A stretch of 64,000 nucleotides of DNA from Eubacteriaceae bacterium UBA1433 (GCA_002329295.1 DCTT01000026.1:463095-527094), one strand, 5' to 3'. Positions 33,300 to 43,035 are shown, counted from the first letter of the stretch. A program made the numbers and translations. The notes: a model not told the origin generated them from the letters alone.

Positions 33300-34520
33300 A
33301 TGAAAATAGAATCTATCAAAGGCAATGTAGCGGCGCCCAAAGGGTTTTGGGCCGGCGGCATTCATAGCGGTATTCGCAAAAACAAAACAAAAAATGATTT
33401 GGCGTTGATTGTCAGCGAAACAAAAGCCAATGTGGCTTGTACGTTTACATTAAATAAAGTCAAAGCTTCGCCGTTGCGTCAGACAATGAAAAATGTGGCA
33501 GACGGACAAGCGCAAGCGATTATTGTCAACAGCGGAAACGCCAATTCCTGTAATCCGGACGGTGACGAAAAAGCTGCCGCCATGTGTCGATTGGCGGCAC
33601 AGACTGTAGGGATTGATGCTGCTGACGTAGTTGTGTCTTCTACAGGGGTTATAGGCAAACCTCTTCCGTTGGAACCCATCGAAAAAGCGCTGCCGGCTCT
33701 TTATGCATCGTTGAGCGATGAAGACGGCACACCGGCCGCCTATGCCATTATGACCACGGATACACGGATAAAAGAAATCACCGTTTCTTTTGAAATTGAT
33801 GGGATAGCGTGTAAAATGGGTGCCATTGCCAAGGGTTCGGGTATGATTCACCCCAATATGGGGACGATGCTGGCCTTTATTACAACAGATGTGGCGATTT
33901 CTTCGGCCATGTTGAAAAGCGCTCTCGGCGATGTGGTAGAAGATACATTTAACATGATCAGCATTGACGGAGATACTTCCACCAACGACATCGCTTGCGT
34001 TATGGCAAACGGTCAGGCGGGAAACAAAGAAATTGTGGAAAAAGACAGTGCTTATGCGGATTTTGAAAAAGTGTTGCGCCATGTAAGTACATATTTGTCA
34101 CGAGAGATTGCTCGAGACGGCGAAGGAGCCGGAAAACTCATTGAATGCCGTGTAACAGGTGCAGAAAAAGAGAAGGATGCGAAGAAGATTGCCAAGAGTG
34201 TAATTGCTTCGTCACTGTTTAAAACCGCTATGGCCGGAGCCGATGCCAACTGGGGCAGAGTGCTTTGTGCGGTGGGGTATTCGGGCGCTGAATTCAATGA
34301 AAATGCGGTAGATATTGCATTGTCTTCAAAAGTAGGCATCCTCCATACTTGCAAGGACAGCATGGGGCTTGATTTTGATGAAGAGCTTGCCAAAAAAATA
34401 TTGTCGGAAGACGAAATTGTCGTTGAGATTGTTTTGCACGACGGAGAACACTGTGCCACGGCATGGGGTTGTGATTTAACCGGTGAATATGTCAACATCA
34501 ATGCATCGTATCGCACATAA
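33300..34520 (+). CDS. argJ: bifunctional glutamate N-acetyltransferase / ornithine acetyltransferase
   Basis: Transfers acetyl from N-acetylornithine to glutamate, making the cyclic arginine route; the bifunctional form can also use acetyl-CoA. 406 residues. The self-cleavage site is in KGSGMIHPNMGTMLAF, with Thr189 as the new N-terminal nucleophile of the beta chain. Whether the acetyl-CoA activity is present cannot be read from sequence. It is second in the operon; GTGAGGAAAG precedes the ATG. Confidence 0.96.
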   Translation: MKIESIKGNVAAPKGFWAGGIHSGIRKNKTKNDLALIVSETKANVACTFTLNKVKASPLRQTMKNVADGQAQAIIVNSGNANSCNPDGDEKAAAMCRLAAQTVGIDAADVVVSSTGVIGKPLPLEPIEKALPALYASLSDEDGTPAAYAIMTTDTRIKEITVSFEIDGIACKMGAIAKGSGMIHPNMGTMLAFITTDVAISSAMLKSALGDVVEDTFNMISIDGDTSTNDIACVMANGQAGNKEIVEKDSAYADFEKVLRHVSTYLSREIARDGEGAGKLIECRVTGAEKEKDAKKIAKSVIASSLFKTAMAGADANWGRVLCAVGYSGAEFNENAVDIALSSKVGILHTCKDSMGLDFDEELAKKILSEDEIVVEIVLHDGEHCATAWGCDLTGEYVNINASYRT

Positions 34521-34537
34521 AAGCAGAGGTATATAAG

Positions 34538-35377
34538 ATGTATCATGAAAAAGATCTCGCTGCTATCAAAACAAAATACAGCGGTAAGACGGTTGTAGTC
34601 AAATACGGCGGCAATGCCATGACGGGCAAAAATGCTGCGATTTCATTGATGGATAATATTGTGCTGTTGCAATCACTGGGCGTACAAATCGTGCTTGTGC
34701 ACGGTGGAGGTCCCGAAATCAATGCGATGTTAAAAAAGGCGGGAATCGAAAGTCGTTTTGTGAACGGGCTTCGTTATACCGACAGCGAAAGCATTCACAT
34801 TGTGCAGATGGTGCTTGCGGGCAAAGTGAATAAAGATTTGAGCCTGCTCCTTGCGCAGCGGGGCGCAAAGGCCATAGGCGTTTGCGGATTGGATAGCGGT
34901 GTGATTGGCGCAGAAAAAATAACGACTGTGGATTTGGGTTTTGTAGGTCAGGTGAAAAAGATCAACGCAAAACCGCTTTATGATTTAATGTCGATGGGAT
35001 ATATTCCTGTGGTGGCTACGGTGGGCAGCGATGAAAAGGGGAACGTCTATAATATTAATGCCGATACGGCGGCCGGCGCCATTGCTGTCGAAATGAAGGC
35101 GGCGGCGTTTGTTTTGCTTACAGATGTAGCAGGCATTTTAAAAGATATTGAGGATGCAAAGAGCTTAATTGCCAAAATAGATGTACGGCAAGCCCGGCAG
35201 TATATGGAAAAAAAAGTCATAGACGGCGGAATGATTCCCAAGGCAAAATGCTGCATAGAGGCTGTAAACAACGGAGTAGACGGGGCTTATATTGCTGATG
35301 GCCGAAAGGAAAACATTTTTATTTCATGCTTGATAGAACAAGAAGGATGCGGTACACTGTTTGTAGAAAATATGTAA
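34538..35377 (+). CDS. argB: acetylglutamate kinase
   Basis: Phosphorylates N-acetylglutamate with ATP, often the arginine-feedback step. 279 residues of the amino-acid kinase fold: VVVKYGGNAM near residue 18, LVHGGGPEIN near 53, NINADTAAGAIA near 174 and the C-terminal GGMIPKAKCC near 229. The N-terminal helix that mediates hexamers and arginine inhibition in some enzymes appears to be present only as a short stretch, so feedback is uncertain. It is third in the operon. Confidence 0.97.
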   Translation: MYHEKDLAAIKTKYSGKTVVVKYGGNAMTGKNAAISLMDNIVLLQSLGVQIVLVHGGGPEINAMLKKAGIESRFVNGLRYTDSESIHIVQMVLAGKVNKDLSLLLAQRGAKAIGVCGLDSGVIGAEKITTVDLGFVGQVKKINAKPLYDLMSMGYIPVVATVGSDEKGNVYNINADTAAGAIAVEMKAAAFVLLTDVAGILKDIEDAKSLIAKIDVRQARQYMEKKVIDGGMIPKAKCCIEAVNNGVDGAYIADGRKENIFISCLIEQEGCGTLFVENM

Positions 35378-35392
35378 AAATAAGGTGATGGC

Positions 35393-36568
35393 ATGATCAA
35401 CGAAGAGGTAAAAAATCTCAGTAACGAGTATATCGCAAATACGTACAGTCGATTTGATGTAGCGATCGAAAGCGGAAACGGAGTTTTTTGCAAAGACTTT
35501 GACGGTAAAGAATATCTTGATTTTACCAGTGGAATCGGAGTGAATTCTTTAGGGTTTTGCGACAGTAAGTGGGCGGAGGCGGTTATTAAACAAGTCAGAA
35601 CGCTGAACCATACGTCAAATTTGTATTATACGTTGCCCGGAGCCAAACTTGCCGCGAAACTTTGTTTGAAAAGCGGGATGAAAAAAGTCTTTTTTTCAAA
35701 CTCCGGTGCCGAGGCCAATGAGTGTGCCATCAAAGCGGCTCGCAAGTACAGCTTTGACAAATATGGATCGGGACGACATGAAATCATTACCTTAGAAAAT
35801 TCGTTTCATGGTCGCACTTTGGCAACGCTGTCCGCCACGGGTCAAGACGTATTTCATAAATTTTTTGATCCTTTTGTTGAAGGATTTGTTTACACAAAAG
35901 CCAATGATGCCCAGGAGCTGCTTTCAAAAATTTCAGAAAAAACCTGTGCGATTATGCTGGAAGTTATTCAAGGAGAAGGTGGCGTATTGGAGTTGCACAG
36001 TGCGTTTTTAGATGAAATTGTGGATGTGGCGCAAAAGAAAGATATTTTGATTATCGTAGATGAGGTGCAAACCGGTATCGGCAGGTGTGGTACATTGTTC
36101 GGCTATCAAGGATTTCAATTTTTGCCCAATATTGTATCTTGTGCAAAGGGATTGGCAGGGGGGTTGCCGTTGGGTGCAACGCTCTTTGACGAAAAAACCG
36201 CAGCAGTGCTCAGTGCGGGAAGTCATGCTACGACCTTTGGTGCAAATCCGATTATTTGCAGTGCGGCAGAGGCAGTATTGGATAGTTTGAATCAAGAAGT
36301 TTTGTTGGATATTATGCAAAAAGGCATTTATATGCGTGTAGAAATTGCGAAAATGCCTCATGTGCTGTCGGTCAACGGTCAGGGGCTGATGTTGGGCGTG
36401 GCATTGGATGTGGACAATAAAAGCGTTGTTGAAAAATGTTTGCAGGCAGGATTGTTGGTATTGACAGCGAAAGAAAAATTGCGACTGTTGCCGCCGTTAA
36501 ACATCACGATAGAAGAAATAAAATCGGGATTGGAAATTTTGGAAAAGGTGCTAAAAAACATCGAATAA
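35393..36568 (+). CDS. argD: acetylornithine aminotransferase
   Basis: A PLP enzyme that converts the acetylated semialdehyde to N-acetylornithine. 391 residues, class III aminotransferase. FFSNSGAEANECAIK near residue 101 binds the cofactor phosphate, IVDEVQTGIGRCG near 221 carries the PLP Asp, and Lys252 (CAKGLAGGLPLG) forms the Schiff base. AAGGTGATGG precedes the ATG. It is last in argCJBD; a hairpin follows directly. argF lies 7.5 kb away in the deiminase operon, and argG and argH are not in the window. Confidence 0.96.
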   Translation: MINEEVKNLSNEYIANTYSRFDVAIESGNGVFCKDFDGKEYLDFTSGIGVNSLGFCDSKWAEAVIKQVRTLNHTSNLYYTLPGAKLAAKLCLKSGMKKVFFSNSGAEANECAIKAARKYSFDKYGSGRHEIITLENSFHGRTLATLSATGQDVFHKFFDPFVEGFVYTKANDAQELLSKISEKTCAIMLEVIQGEGGVLELHSAFLDEIVDVAQKKDILIIVDEVQTGIGRCGTLFGYQGFQFLPNIVSCAKGLAGGLPLGATLFDEKTAAVLSAGSHATTFGANPIICSAAEAVLDSLNQEVLLDIMQKGIYMRVEIAKMPHVLSVNGQGLMLGVALDVDNKSVVEKCLQAGLLVLTAKEKLRLLPPLNITIEEIKSGLEILEKVLKNIE

Positions 36569-36573
36569 CAAAG

Positions 36574-36602
36574 AAGCAGCGATAACAGCGCTGCTTTTTT
36601 CG
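36574..36602 (+). terminator. terminator of the argCJBD operon
   Basis: AAGCAGCG (36574-36581) pairs with CGCTGCTT (36589-36596), then a T-run. Confidence 0.85.
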
Positions 36603-36636
36603 AAAGAAAGTTATTTTTAACAAGGAGGGATCTGAG

Positions 36637-37419
36637 ATGAAAATAAAAAAGGTATACGCTGTCTATTTTTCGCCGACAGGGTCTTCAAAGAAAGGTGTTC
36701 TCAGCATGGCCCGGGAACTGGCAAGTCAAATGGGTGCGGTGGTGCATGAGGTGAATCTTACCATTCCAAACAAAATCGCATTTTCGCAAGAGTTTGGTGC
36801 AGAGGATGTTGTGGTATTCGGCGCTCCTGTCTACAACGGCAGATTATACATCGGTTCTGTGGAACGTTTTGCAAGACTCAAAGGCGCACAAACCCCTTGT
36901 ATTGTCAGTGTAACGTATGGAAATCGACATTATGACGATGCGCTGCTGGAAATGTATGATTTAGTGAAAGAAAACGGATTTCTTCCCTTTGCTGCGGCGG
37001 CTTTGGTGGCGCAACATACCTTTGGCGACATTCAAAGAGGACGCCCCAATGAGAAAGACTTAAAAGAAAACAGAGAATTTGCCGTTCGTGCAACAAAAAA
37101 ACTATTAAAGGAAAAGAGTGTTCTTGAAAAAGTACCGGGAAACAAACCTTACAAAGAAGGGGGAGGCGGAGGCTCTTTTGTTCCGCAAACAAAGGAAAAC
37201 TGCATTGGTTGCGGTTTGTGTGCCGAAAATTGTCCGCAACAAGCCATTTGTGCAGCTGATGGATACAGTATTGATCCGACCCGCTGTATCTCCTGTTTTG
37301 CCTGTATCAAATATTGTCCTGTAAATGCAAAATGTATGGAGACGCCGGAATATTTGGCTTTTGCCAAAAAGTTTTCCGAACAACTTGCAGCGAGACGCGA
37401 GAATGAATATTTTGTTTAA
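36637..37419 (+). CDS. EFR1-type flavodoxin-ferredoxin fusion
   Basis: A 260-residue electron carrier. Residues 1-150 are a flavodoxin-like domain (YFSPTGSSKKGV is the FMN phosphate loop, GAPVYNGRL the second FMN loop). After a Gly-rich linker come two 4Fe-4S motifs, CIGCGLCAENCP near residue 189 and CISCFACIKYCP near 212. This is the EFR1 layout of anaerobic Clostridia; partner enzymes are unknown. AAGGAGGGA lies upstream. It is monocistronic, between the arg operon and the convergent murC. Confidence 0.92.
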   Translation: MKIKKVYAVYFSPTGSSKKGVLSMARELASQMGAVVHEVNLTIPNKIAFSQEFGAEDVVVFGAPVYNGRLYIGSVERFARLKGAQTPCIVSVTYGNRHYDDALLEMYDLVKENGFLPFAAAALVAQHTFGDIQRGRPNEKDLKENREFAVRATKKLLKEKSVLEKVPGNKPYKEGGGGGSFVPQTKENCIGCGLCAENCPQQAICAADGYSIDPTRCISCFACIKYCPVNAKCMETPEYLAFAKKFSEQLAARRENEYFV

Positions 37420-37502
37420 CAAAATAATCTGATAGAGGAACCTGGAAAATAAAATGTGCGGACAAGGAAAAAAATGGAATCGGACAAGAGTGAACTGCAA
37501 AT

Positions 37503-37531
37503 AAAAAAAGACCCGTGCGGGTCTTTTTTTA
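37503..37531. terminator. bidirectional terminator between EFR1 gene and murC
   Basis: AAAAAAGACCCG pairs with CGGGTCTTTTTT around TG, with T-runs on both strands. It overlaps the murC stop region by a few bases and serves both convergent genes. Confidence 0.9.
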
Positions 37532-38941
37532 AGAAGTTATTTCGTAAAGTTCTTTCAATTTATCTACCAGCATAAAAGCTACTTGATTAATGCTTTGAGA
37601 CCCGGCAACAAGCACAAAGTCGCCCGGCTGCAAACGTTCGGTGAGATAGTCGACAATATCGGTAAATTTTTGAATGCAAACAGCAGGGGTGCCGTAAGTT
37701 TTTTGCACCTCTTCAGCCACCATTTCACTGCTGATATCCCAAAGATTGACTTCGCGGTCAGAATAAATATCATTCATAATCAGAAAATCACAGTTGCTCA
37801 ATGCTTCAGAAAATTCATCGAAAAAATCATAGGTGCGTGAAAAAGTGTGCGGTTGAAAAACGACCCAAAGACGTTTTTGTTCATAATTGTGACAAGCTTC
37901 GATGGTTACTTTGACTTCGGTAGGATGGTGGGCATAGTCTTCATAGACCTTGATGCCGTTGATTTCGCCGCGGAATTCAAACCGACGCTTGGTGCCGCCG
38001 AATCTTCGCAAAGTTTTTTGAATGCTTTCTACAGGAATCTTTAAAAAATCTCCGCAGACAATCGTGGACAAGGCGTTGAGTACATTGTGCTCTCCGGGAA
38101 TTCGCAATTGAAAGTGCCCGAGAAAGTTGCCGGACTTGATAACGTCAAACTCGGGAATGCCAAGAGGCGAGTAGACGATATTGGTGGCATAATAGTCGTT
38201 GTCATTACTTAGGCCAAAGGTGTAGACAGGGGCGCGACAATGTTGAGCAATAAAAGACAATTCTTTGTCATCGCCGTTGAGAACAAGCAGACCGTCCGCA
38301 GGCAAAATTTTGGCAAATTCCAAAAAAGAATGTCGGATTTGGTCAATGCCGCCCGTAAAATAGTCTAAATGATCGGGTTCAACGTTTGAAATAATGGCGA
38401 TATCATGATGGGATTTTAAAAAACTGTCCACATATTCACATGCTTCGGTCACAAAATAATCGCTGTTGCCTATACGATAATTGCCGCCTAATTCTTTCAG
38501 GGTGCCGCCGATGCTGACGCTGGGATCAAGACCCGCATCCAAAAGCAGCAGAGAAAGCATGGAAGAGGTAGTTGTTTTGCCGTGAGTGCCGGCAGCGGCG
38601 AGGGTCTTGGGATACAAACTTGTGAGATAACCCAAAAACTCAGAACGTTGCACGATGGGAATATGGCGCCTAAGTGCTTCTTTGAGTTCGGCATTGTTTT
38701 TATTGATGGCTGCAGTATAGACAACCAAATCGCAATCCAAAGGGATGTTTGTGGTCGCATGACCGATGGTAACATCAAAGCCTTCTTCTATCAATTTGTC
38801 GGTATAAGGACAGGCACGCATGTCGGAACCCGTTATCTGTAGATTTTTTGTACTTGCGATATGAGCAAGACCACTCATGCTGGTGCCGCCAATACCGATG
38901 AAATGAACTTTTTTTATTTTGTTATAATCGATTTTGTCCAT
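37529..38941 (-). CDS. murC: UDP-N-acetylmuramate--L-alanine ligase
   Basis: Adds the first amino acid of the peptidoglycan stem peptide in the cytoplasm, using ATP. 470 residues, the three-domain Mur ligase form: HFIGIGGTSMSGLA near residue 13 binds the UDP substrate, AAGTHGKTTTSS near 112 is the ATP loop, and DYAHHPTEV near 340 belongs to the C-terminal domain. The frame opens further upstream, but minus-strand GAGGAG just before the ATG at 38941 sets the start. It is monocistronic, divergent from spoVG. Confidence 0.97.
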   Translation of the reverse strand: MDKIDYNKIKKVHFIGIGGTSMSGLAHIASTKNLQITGSDMRACPYTDKLIEEGFDVTIGHATTNIPLDCDLVVYTAAINKNNAELKEALRRHIPIVQRSEFLGYLTSLYPKTLAAAGTHGKTTTSSMLSLLLLDAGLDPSVSIGGTLKELGGNYRIGNSDYFVTEACEYVDSFLKSHHDIAIISNVEPDHLDYFTGGIDQIRHSFLEFAKILPADGLLVLNGDDKELSFIAQHCRAPVYTFGLSNDNDYYATNIVYSPLGIPEFDVIKSGNFLGHFQLRIPGEHNVLNALSTIVCGDFLKIPVESIQKTLRRFGGTKRRFEFRGEINGIKVYEDYAHHPTEVKVTIEACHNYEQKRLWVVFQPHTFSRTYDFFDEFSEALSNCDFLIMNDIYSDREVNLWDISSEMVAEEVQKTYGTPAVCIQKFTDIVDYLTERLQPGDFVLVAGSQSINQVAFMLVDKLKELYEITS

Positions 38942-39098
38942 GGAAACTCCTCTCAAATTCGCCTTATTATTATACATCAAATCGGTGGAGATGCAATTAT
39001 TTCCTCCGAAATTCCTGAAAAAATGATTTTTCCGCCAAAAAAATGCGAAAACCCGCGAAATATCGCAAAAAAAGATGTTTTTTTTAATTGGAATCGGA

Positions 39099-39104
39099 TA
39101 TAAT
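39099..39104 (+). promoter_or_regulatory. -10 element before spoVG
   Basis: TATAAT at 39099-39104 inside GGATATAATATATAT, 65 bases before the spoVG start. No clear -35. I also looked for a sigma-H type pair, as in B. subtilis spoVG, and could not support one. Confidence 0.4.
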
Positions 39105-39168
39105 ATATATACGAAAAATCAGCACGTAATACTACAGCGCATTGCGTCATTATGGAAGGAGCTTCACA

Positions 39169-39444
39169 ATGCAAATTACAGATATCAGGATTAGAAAAAT
39201 CTACACTGAAGGCAAAATGAAGGCCATTGTATCGGTAACGTTTGATGATGAATTGGTAATTCATGACATCAAAATTATTGAAGGCCAAAGCGGCATGTTT
39301 ATTGCAATGCCAAGTCGACGCACTCCTGATGGGGAATTTAAAGATATTGCGCATCCTATCAACATTGAAGCACGCAGAAAAATGCAGCAAGCGATTTTGG
39401 CAAAATATGAGGAAGAGTCGGCGAACGAACAGCCTGCTGAATAA
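39169..39444 (+). CDS. spoVG: SpoVG regulatory protein
   Basis: A 91-residue member of the SpoVG family, which binds nucleic acids and influences septation, capsule or virulence genes in Bacillota. The body reads TDIRIRKI, then [17 protein letters not shown] and [19 protein letters not shown], the conserved family block. The frame opens at 39142, but AAGGAG at 39156-39161 fits the ATG at 39169. It is followed by its own terminator and then glmU, the gene order also seen in B. subtilis (spoVG-glmU-prs). Confidence 0.96.
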   Translation: MQITDIRIRKIYTEGKMKAIVSVTFDDELVIHDIKIIEGQSGMFIAMPSRRTPDGEFKDIAHPINIEARRKMQQAILAKYEEESANEQPAE

Positions 39445-39465
39445 TGTCGTGAGTTGCAACAAATT

Positions 39466-39492
39466 TAAAAAAAGGGATACATCCCTTTTTTC
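39466..39492. terminator. terminator after spoVG
   Basis: AAAAAAGGGAT and ATCCCTTTTTT form a compact palindrome with T-run, 22 bases past the spoVG stop. Confidence 0.82.
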
Positions 39493-39572
39493 TTTTTATG
39501 CACAAAAGTCATAGTATAATCATCTTGTTTGGTATATAATCATAACTGTGCAAAATTGAGGAGGTGCGTAAA

Positions 39573-40961
39573 ATGCATATGCAAGCTGTGATATTGGCGG
39601 CCGGCAAAGGAACGCGCATGAAAAGCGAAAAGCCGAAAGTGTTGCATGAATTATGCGGCAAAAGCATGCTTTCTTACGTGATAGATAATGTTCGACAAGC
39701 AAAAATAGACGAGATTGCCGTGGTGGTAGGATATAAGGCTGATGAGGTCAAATCAACATTGGTAGGTGATATTGCAGCGTTTGTTCAGCACGAACAGCTG
39801 GGTACAGGTCATGCGGTGATGCAGGCGGCCTCATTTATTGATGATGACGCTTATGTGGTGGTACTATACGGCGATGCACCGTTGGTCAATGCCCGTGTCA
39901 TTGAGGAAGTATTTGAATTTGCTTATGCAGGAAAAAAAGACGCAGTGGTGCTTTCAACCGTATTGGAAAATCCTTATGGATATGGAAGAATCATCCGTGA
40001 CGAAAACGGAAAAATAAAAAAAATCGTTGAGCAAAAAGATGCGGACAGTGCGCAACAAGCCGTGAAAGAAATTAATTCCGGTGTGTATTGTTTCTTGGGG
40101 AGTGCGCTGAAAAAGGCGCTGAAGGAACTCAGACCGCAAAACGCAGCGAAAGAATATTATCTCACGGACAGCATTGAGGAATTATTGGCAGGCGGATATG
40201 ACGTGGATGTGCTCATTGAGCAAGACAGTGATATTATCAAGGCCGTCAACGATAAAAAACAGTTGGCTCAACTGGAAAAAATGATGCGACAAATGATTAA
40301 TAATCAATGGCTTTCTCAAGGGGTGACGATGATGGATCCCGAAAACACTTATATTTCTTATGATGCGGTCATTGCGCCTGATGTTTTATTGTATCCCAAT
40401 GTGGTGATTGAGGGGCGCAGCATCATCAAAAAAGGAACCGTCATCACTTCAAATTCATTGATACGAAACAGCATTATCGGAGAGCATTGCATGATTCAAA
40501 GCTCGGTGATTGCGGACAGCACTGTCGGCAATCATGCAAAAATCGGACCCTTTGCTCACTTGCGTCCGAAGAGTATTTTGGGTGAACATGTAAAAATAGG
40601 CAATTTTGTAGAAGTGAAGGCTTCCACAATGGGTGATCACTCCAAATCTTCGCATTTAACCTATATCGGCGATGCCAAAGTCGGAGAAAATGTGAATTTG
40701 GGATGCGGGGTTGTCTTTGTAAATTATGACGGGAAAGCAAAAAATGTCACCGTGGTAGAAGATGATTGTTTTGTGGGGTGCAATGTGAATTTGATTGCAC
40801 CGGTTACGATAAAAAAAGGTGCTTATATTGCGGCCGGTTCAACGATTACCGAAGATGTGGAAGAATACAGCCTGGCTATTGCGCGCAGCAGGCAGACCAA
40901 TAAAGAAAATTGGGTGATGAGACCCGGTGAAGCATCGGAGGAGGAAAAAGAAAAAGAATGA
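39573..40961 (+). CDS. glmU: bifunctional GlcNAc-1-P uridyltransferase / glucosamine-1-P acetyltransferase
   Basis: Makes UDP-GlcNAc for peptidoglycan. 462 residues: the uridyltransferase domain (1-230) begins with LAAGKGTRMKSEKPKVLHE near residue 7 and has LYGDAPL near 99; the C-terminal part (250-450) is a left-handed beta helix of hexapeptide repeats (for example IGNFVEVKAS and the later VNLGCGVVFVNYDGK acetyl-CoA region). AGGAGGTG at 39559-39566 favours the ATG at 39573 over the GTG that opens the frame. Its stop overlaps the prs start (ATGA). Confidence 0.97.
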   Translation: MHMQAVILAAGKGTRMKSEKPKVLHELCGKSMLSYVIDNVRQAKIDEIAVVVGYKADEVKSTLVGDIAAFVQHEQLGTGHAVMQAASFIDDDAYVVVLYGDAPLVNARVIEEVFEFAYAGKKDAVVLSTVLENPYGYGRIIRDENGKIKKIVEQKDADSAQQAVKEINSGVYCFLGSALKKALKELRPQNAAKEYYLTDSIEELLAGGYDVDVLIEQDSDIIKAVNDKKQLAQLEKMMRQMINNQWLSQGVTMMDPENTYISYDAVIAPDVLLYPNVVIEGRSIIKKGTVITSNSLIRNSIIGEHCMIQSSVIADSTVGNHAKIGPFAHLRPKSILGEHVKIGNFVEVKASTMGDHSKSSHLTYIGDAKVGENVNLGCGVVFVNYDGKAKNVTVVEDDCFVGCNVNLIAPVTIKKGAYIAAGSTITEDVEEYSLAIARSRQTNKENWVMRPGEASEEEKEKE

Positions 40962-41914
40962 ATTGGGAAATGAATAACATCAAAATTATGGCGGGAAGCT
41001 CCAATGTGCCGGTTGCACAAAGTGTAGCAAAAATTTTGGGTGTGCCTCTAAGCGATACCGATACGGAGCGTTTCAGTGACGGAGAGACCTATGTCAATAT
41101 CAACGAATCCATCAGGGGATGCGATATTTTTGTCATTCAAAGCGTATCGGAGCCTGTCAATGACAATTTAATGGAACTCTTGATTTATATTGATGCGCTC
41201 AAAAGAGCTTCGGCAGGGCGCATTACAGTGGTGATTCCGTATTATGGTTATGCCAGGCAGGATCGAAAAGTGCTTCCGAGGGCGCCGATAACGGCAAAAC
41301 TGGTGGCGGATTTAATAACGGCAGCAGGAGCCAATCGAGTGATGACGATGGATTTGCATGCAGATCAAATTCAAGGTTTTTTTAATATTCCTTTGGATCA
41401 TTTGACAGCGATTAACGTAATTGTGGAAAAGCTTATGGCCTACGGGTTACATAAGAATCAGGATTTGGTTGTGGTTTCTCCCGATGTGGGTTCGGTAAAG
41501 CGTACACGAAAAGTGGCGGAAATGTTCGGTGCGCCTATGGCCATTATTGATAAGCGACGTTACGCGAAAAACACGACAGAAATTATGACGGTAATCGGCA
41601 ATGTGCAAGGAAAAAATCTCTTACTGATCGATGACATGATCGATACGGCAGGAACCATGACAAATTCTATTAAAGAATTGAAAAATTTGGGAGCCAATGA
41701 CATTTATGCAGCTGCAACCCATGGTGTATTATCGGGGAAAGCCATCCAAAATTTGTCAGAGGCTCCGGTGAAAAAAGTGTTCATTACCGATACCATTCAT
41801 TTGCCAAAAGAAAAAGAAATCGAAAAAATAGAAGTGATTTCCGTTGCTCCTATTATTGCAAAAGCCATCGACAGGGTGCATAAAGGAAAAAGTGTGAGTA
41901 TGCTCTTTGATTGA
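40958..41914 (+). CDS. prs: ribose-phosphate pyrophosphokinase
   Basis: Makes PRPP from ribose-5-phosphate and ATP for nucleotide, His, Trp and NAD synthesis. 318 residues. Seen: RFSDGETYVNINESIRG near residue 34, the flexible loop YYGYARQDRK near 94, the metal site DLHADQIQGFF near 130, and the PRPP loop LLIDDMIDTAGTM near 225. The start overlaps glmU by four bases; GGAGGAAAAAG lies upstream inside glmU. A terminator follows 98 bases later. Confidence 0.97.
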   Translation: MNWEMNNIKIMAGSSNVPVAQSVAKILGVPLSDTDTERFSDGETYVNINESIRGCDIFVIQSVSEPVNDNLMELLIYIDALKRASAGRITVVIPYYGYARQDRKVLPRAPITAKLVADLITAAGANRVMTMDLHADQIQGFFNIPLDHLTAINVIVEKLMAYGLHKNQDLVVVSPDVGSVKRTRKVAEMFGAPMAIIDKRRYAKNTTEIMTVIGNVQGKNLLLIDDMIDTAGTMTNSIKELKNLGANDIYAAATHGVLSGKAIQNLSEAPVKKVFITDTIHLPKEKEIEKIEVISVAPIIAKAIDRVHKGKSVSMLFD

Positions 41915-42011
41915 CATCCAAAAAGGGAACTGCGCAAATGACAACAATATCTGTCGAAAACAAAATTTGCAATAAAATAAAAAAAGATATTATGAAAGAA
42001 ATCAAATGAAT

Positions 42012-42049
42012 CAAAAGCGTACAGAAAAGCAGTGCGCTTTTGTTTTTTT
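42012..42049 (+). terminator. terminator of glmU-prs
   Basis: CAAAAGCG (42012-42019) pairs with CGCTTTTG (42035-42042) around a 15-base loop, followed by seven T. Confidence 0.75.
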
Positions 42050-42071
42050 GAAACTGAGACTTTTTGTCGCA

Positions 42072-43016
42072 TCAAACAAGGTCAGTGTCAAGAGATTGTC
42101 GATAGATTTTTAGCGCTGCGAGATTACGCGCACGCGACATGGAAGCGACTTCGAATCCTTCGTGCATAATAACGCCTTTGCTTTGAGCAATCATTTCTTC
42201 GGCTGTGTCAAGATCTACTTCAACGGGATAAATGCCCCAATCAGACTCTAATTTTGTTAAATGTATGGTCGAGGAAGCGGCAGCGGTTTTTGCACTGAAA
42301 TAATAGGTCAATTGCAGCATATTGCTGTATTCAATGCTTGCTCCCAAAGGTTTTAATTGCGTGATATCACGGCCTGTTTCTTCTCGGGTTTCCCGAACGG
42401 CTCCGGTGCGAATGTCTTCGCCTCGAAGAATGCCGCCGCCGGGCAAGCCGCACATATCTAGCTTGTTGCTTGCGAGCAGAATAATTTTATCTTGTTCGGT
42501 TTGTACGATGCAGCGTGCTGCCAAGCGCAGCGGATAGATGCGATCCTCAGAGGCGGAAGCATTGGTTTTGATAATCGGCGGATATTTTTTGGACAATATA
42601 TATTTATAAATGGCCCACATTTGGGCATCGGAATGCATATCCGTAGCGCTTTCGCCGTCGACGAAAAGAATCTCGTGGCCCTCTTCAATGTCGGTATTGA
42701 CGCGCTTTACCAATTCGACTTCATAAAAAATGCCCGTATTAAATACCTGCATAAACCATTCAACGGGAGTGTCGATATACCATGACAGGGTTTCGAGTTT
42801 GCATTTGATGATGATTTCGTATCCTGTTTCTTCCAAAAATTCGCGGTGTAATGCCTCTTCATAGCTTTCGCCGGGCATGAGTCCACCGCCGGGCAAAAAT
42901 TTACCCAACTTATTTTGTATAATCATTACCTTGCCGTTGATGTTCGTAACAATGCCGTAAGCACCGGTGCGCAGAACCACGCGGCGTTCCGGTTTGCGAA
43001 TGCCGAAGACAGGCAT
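42072..43016 (-). CDS. protein with two Nudix hydrolase domains
   Basis: 314 residues holding two complete Nudix boxes. The first, residues 44-66, has G-x5-E50-x7-R58-E59-x2-E62-E63-x-G65. The second lies near 191-213 with GGGILRGED and RETREETGR. Each should bind metal and cleave a nucleoside diphosphate linked to another group; substrates are unknown. The N-terminus RKPERRVVLR is basic. AGAGG precedes the ATG. It is the third gene of a leftward unit with arginine deiminase and ornithine carbamoyltransferase (gap 19 bases), an unusual partner. Confidence 0.87.
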   Translation of the reverse strand: MPVFGIRKPERRVVLRTGAYGIVTNINGKVMIIQNKLGKFLPGGGLMPGESYEEALHREFLEETGYEIIIKCKLETLSWYIDTPVEWFMQVFNTGIFYEVELVKRVNTDIEEGHEILFVDGESATDMHSDAQMWAIYKYILSKKYPPIIKTNASASEDRIYPLRLAARCIVQTEQDKIILLASNKLDMCGLPGGGILRGEDIRTGAVRETREETGRDITQLKPLGASIEYSNMLQLTYYFSAKTAAASSTIHLTKLESDWGIYPVEVDLDTAEEMIAQSKGVIMHEGFEVASMSRARNLAALKIYRQSLDTDLV

Positions 43017-43035
43017 ATTTGGCCTCTTTTCTCGG

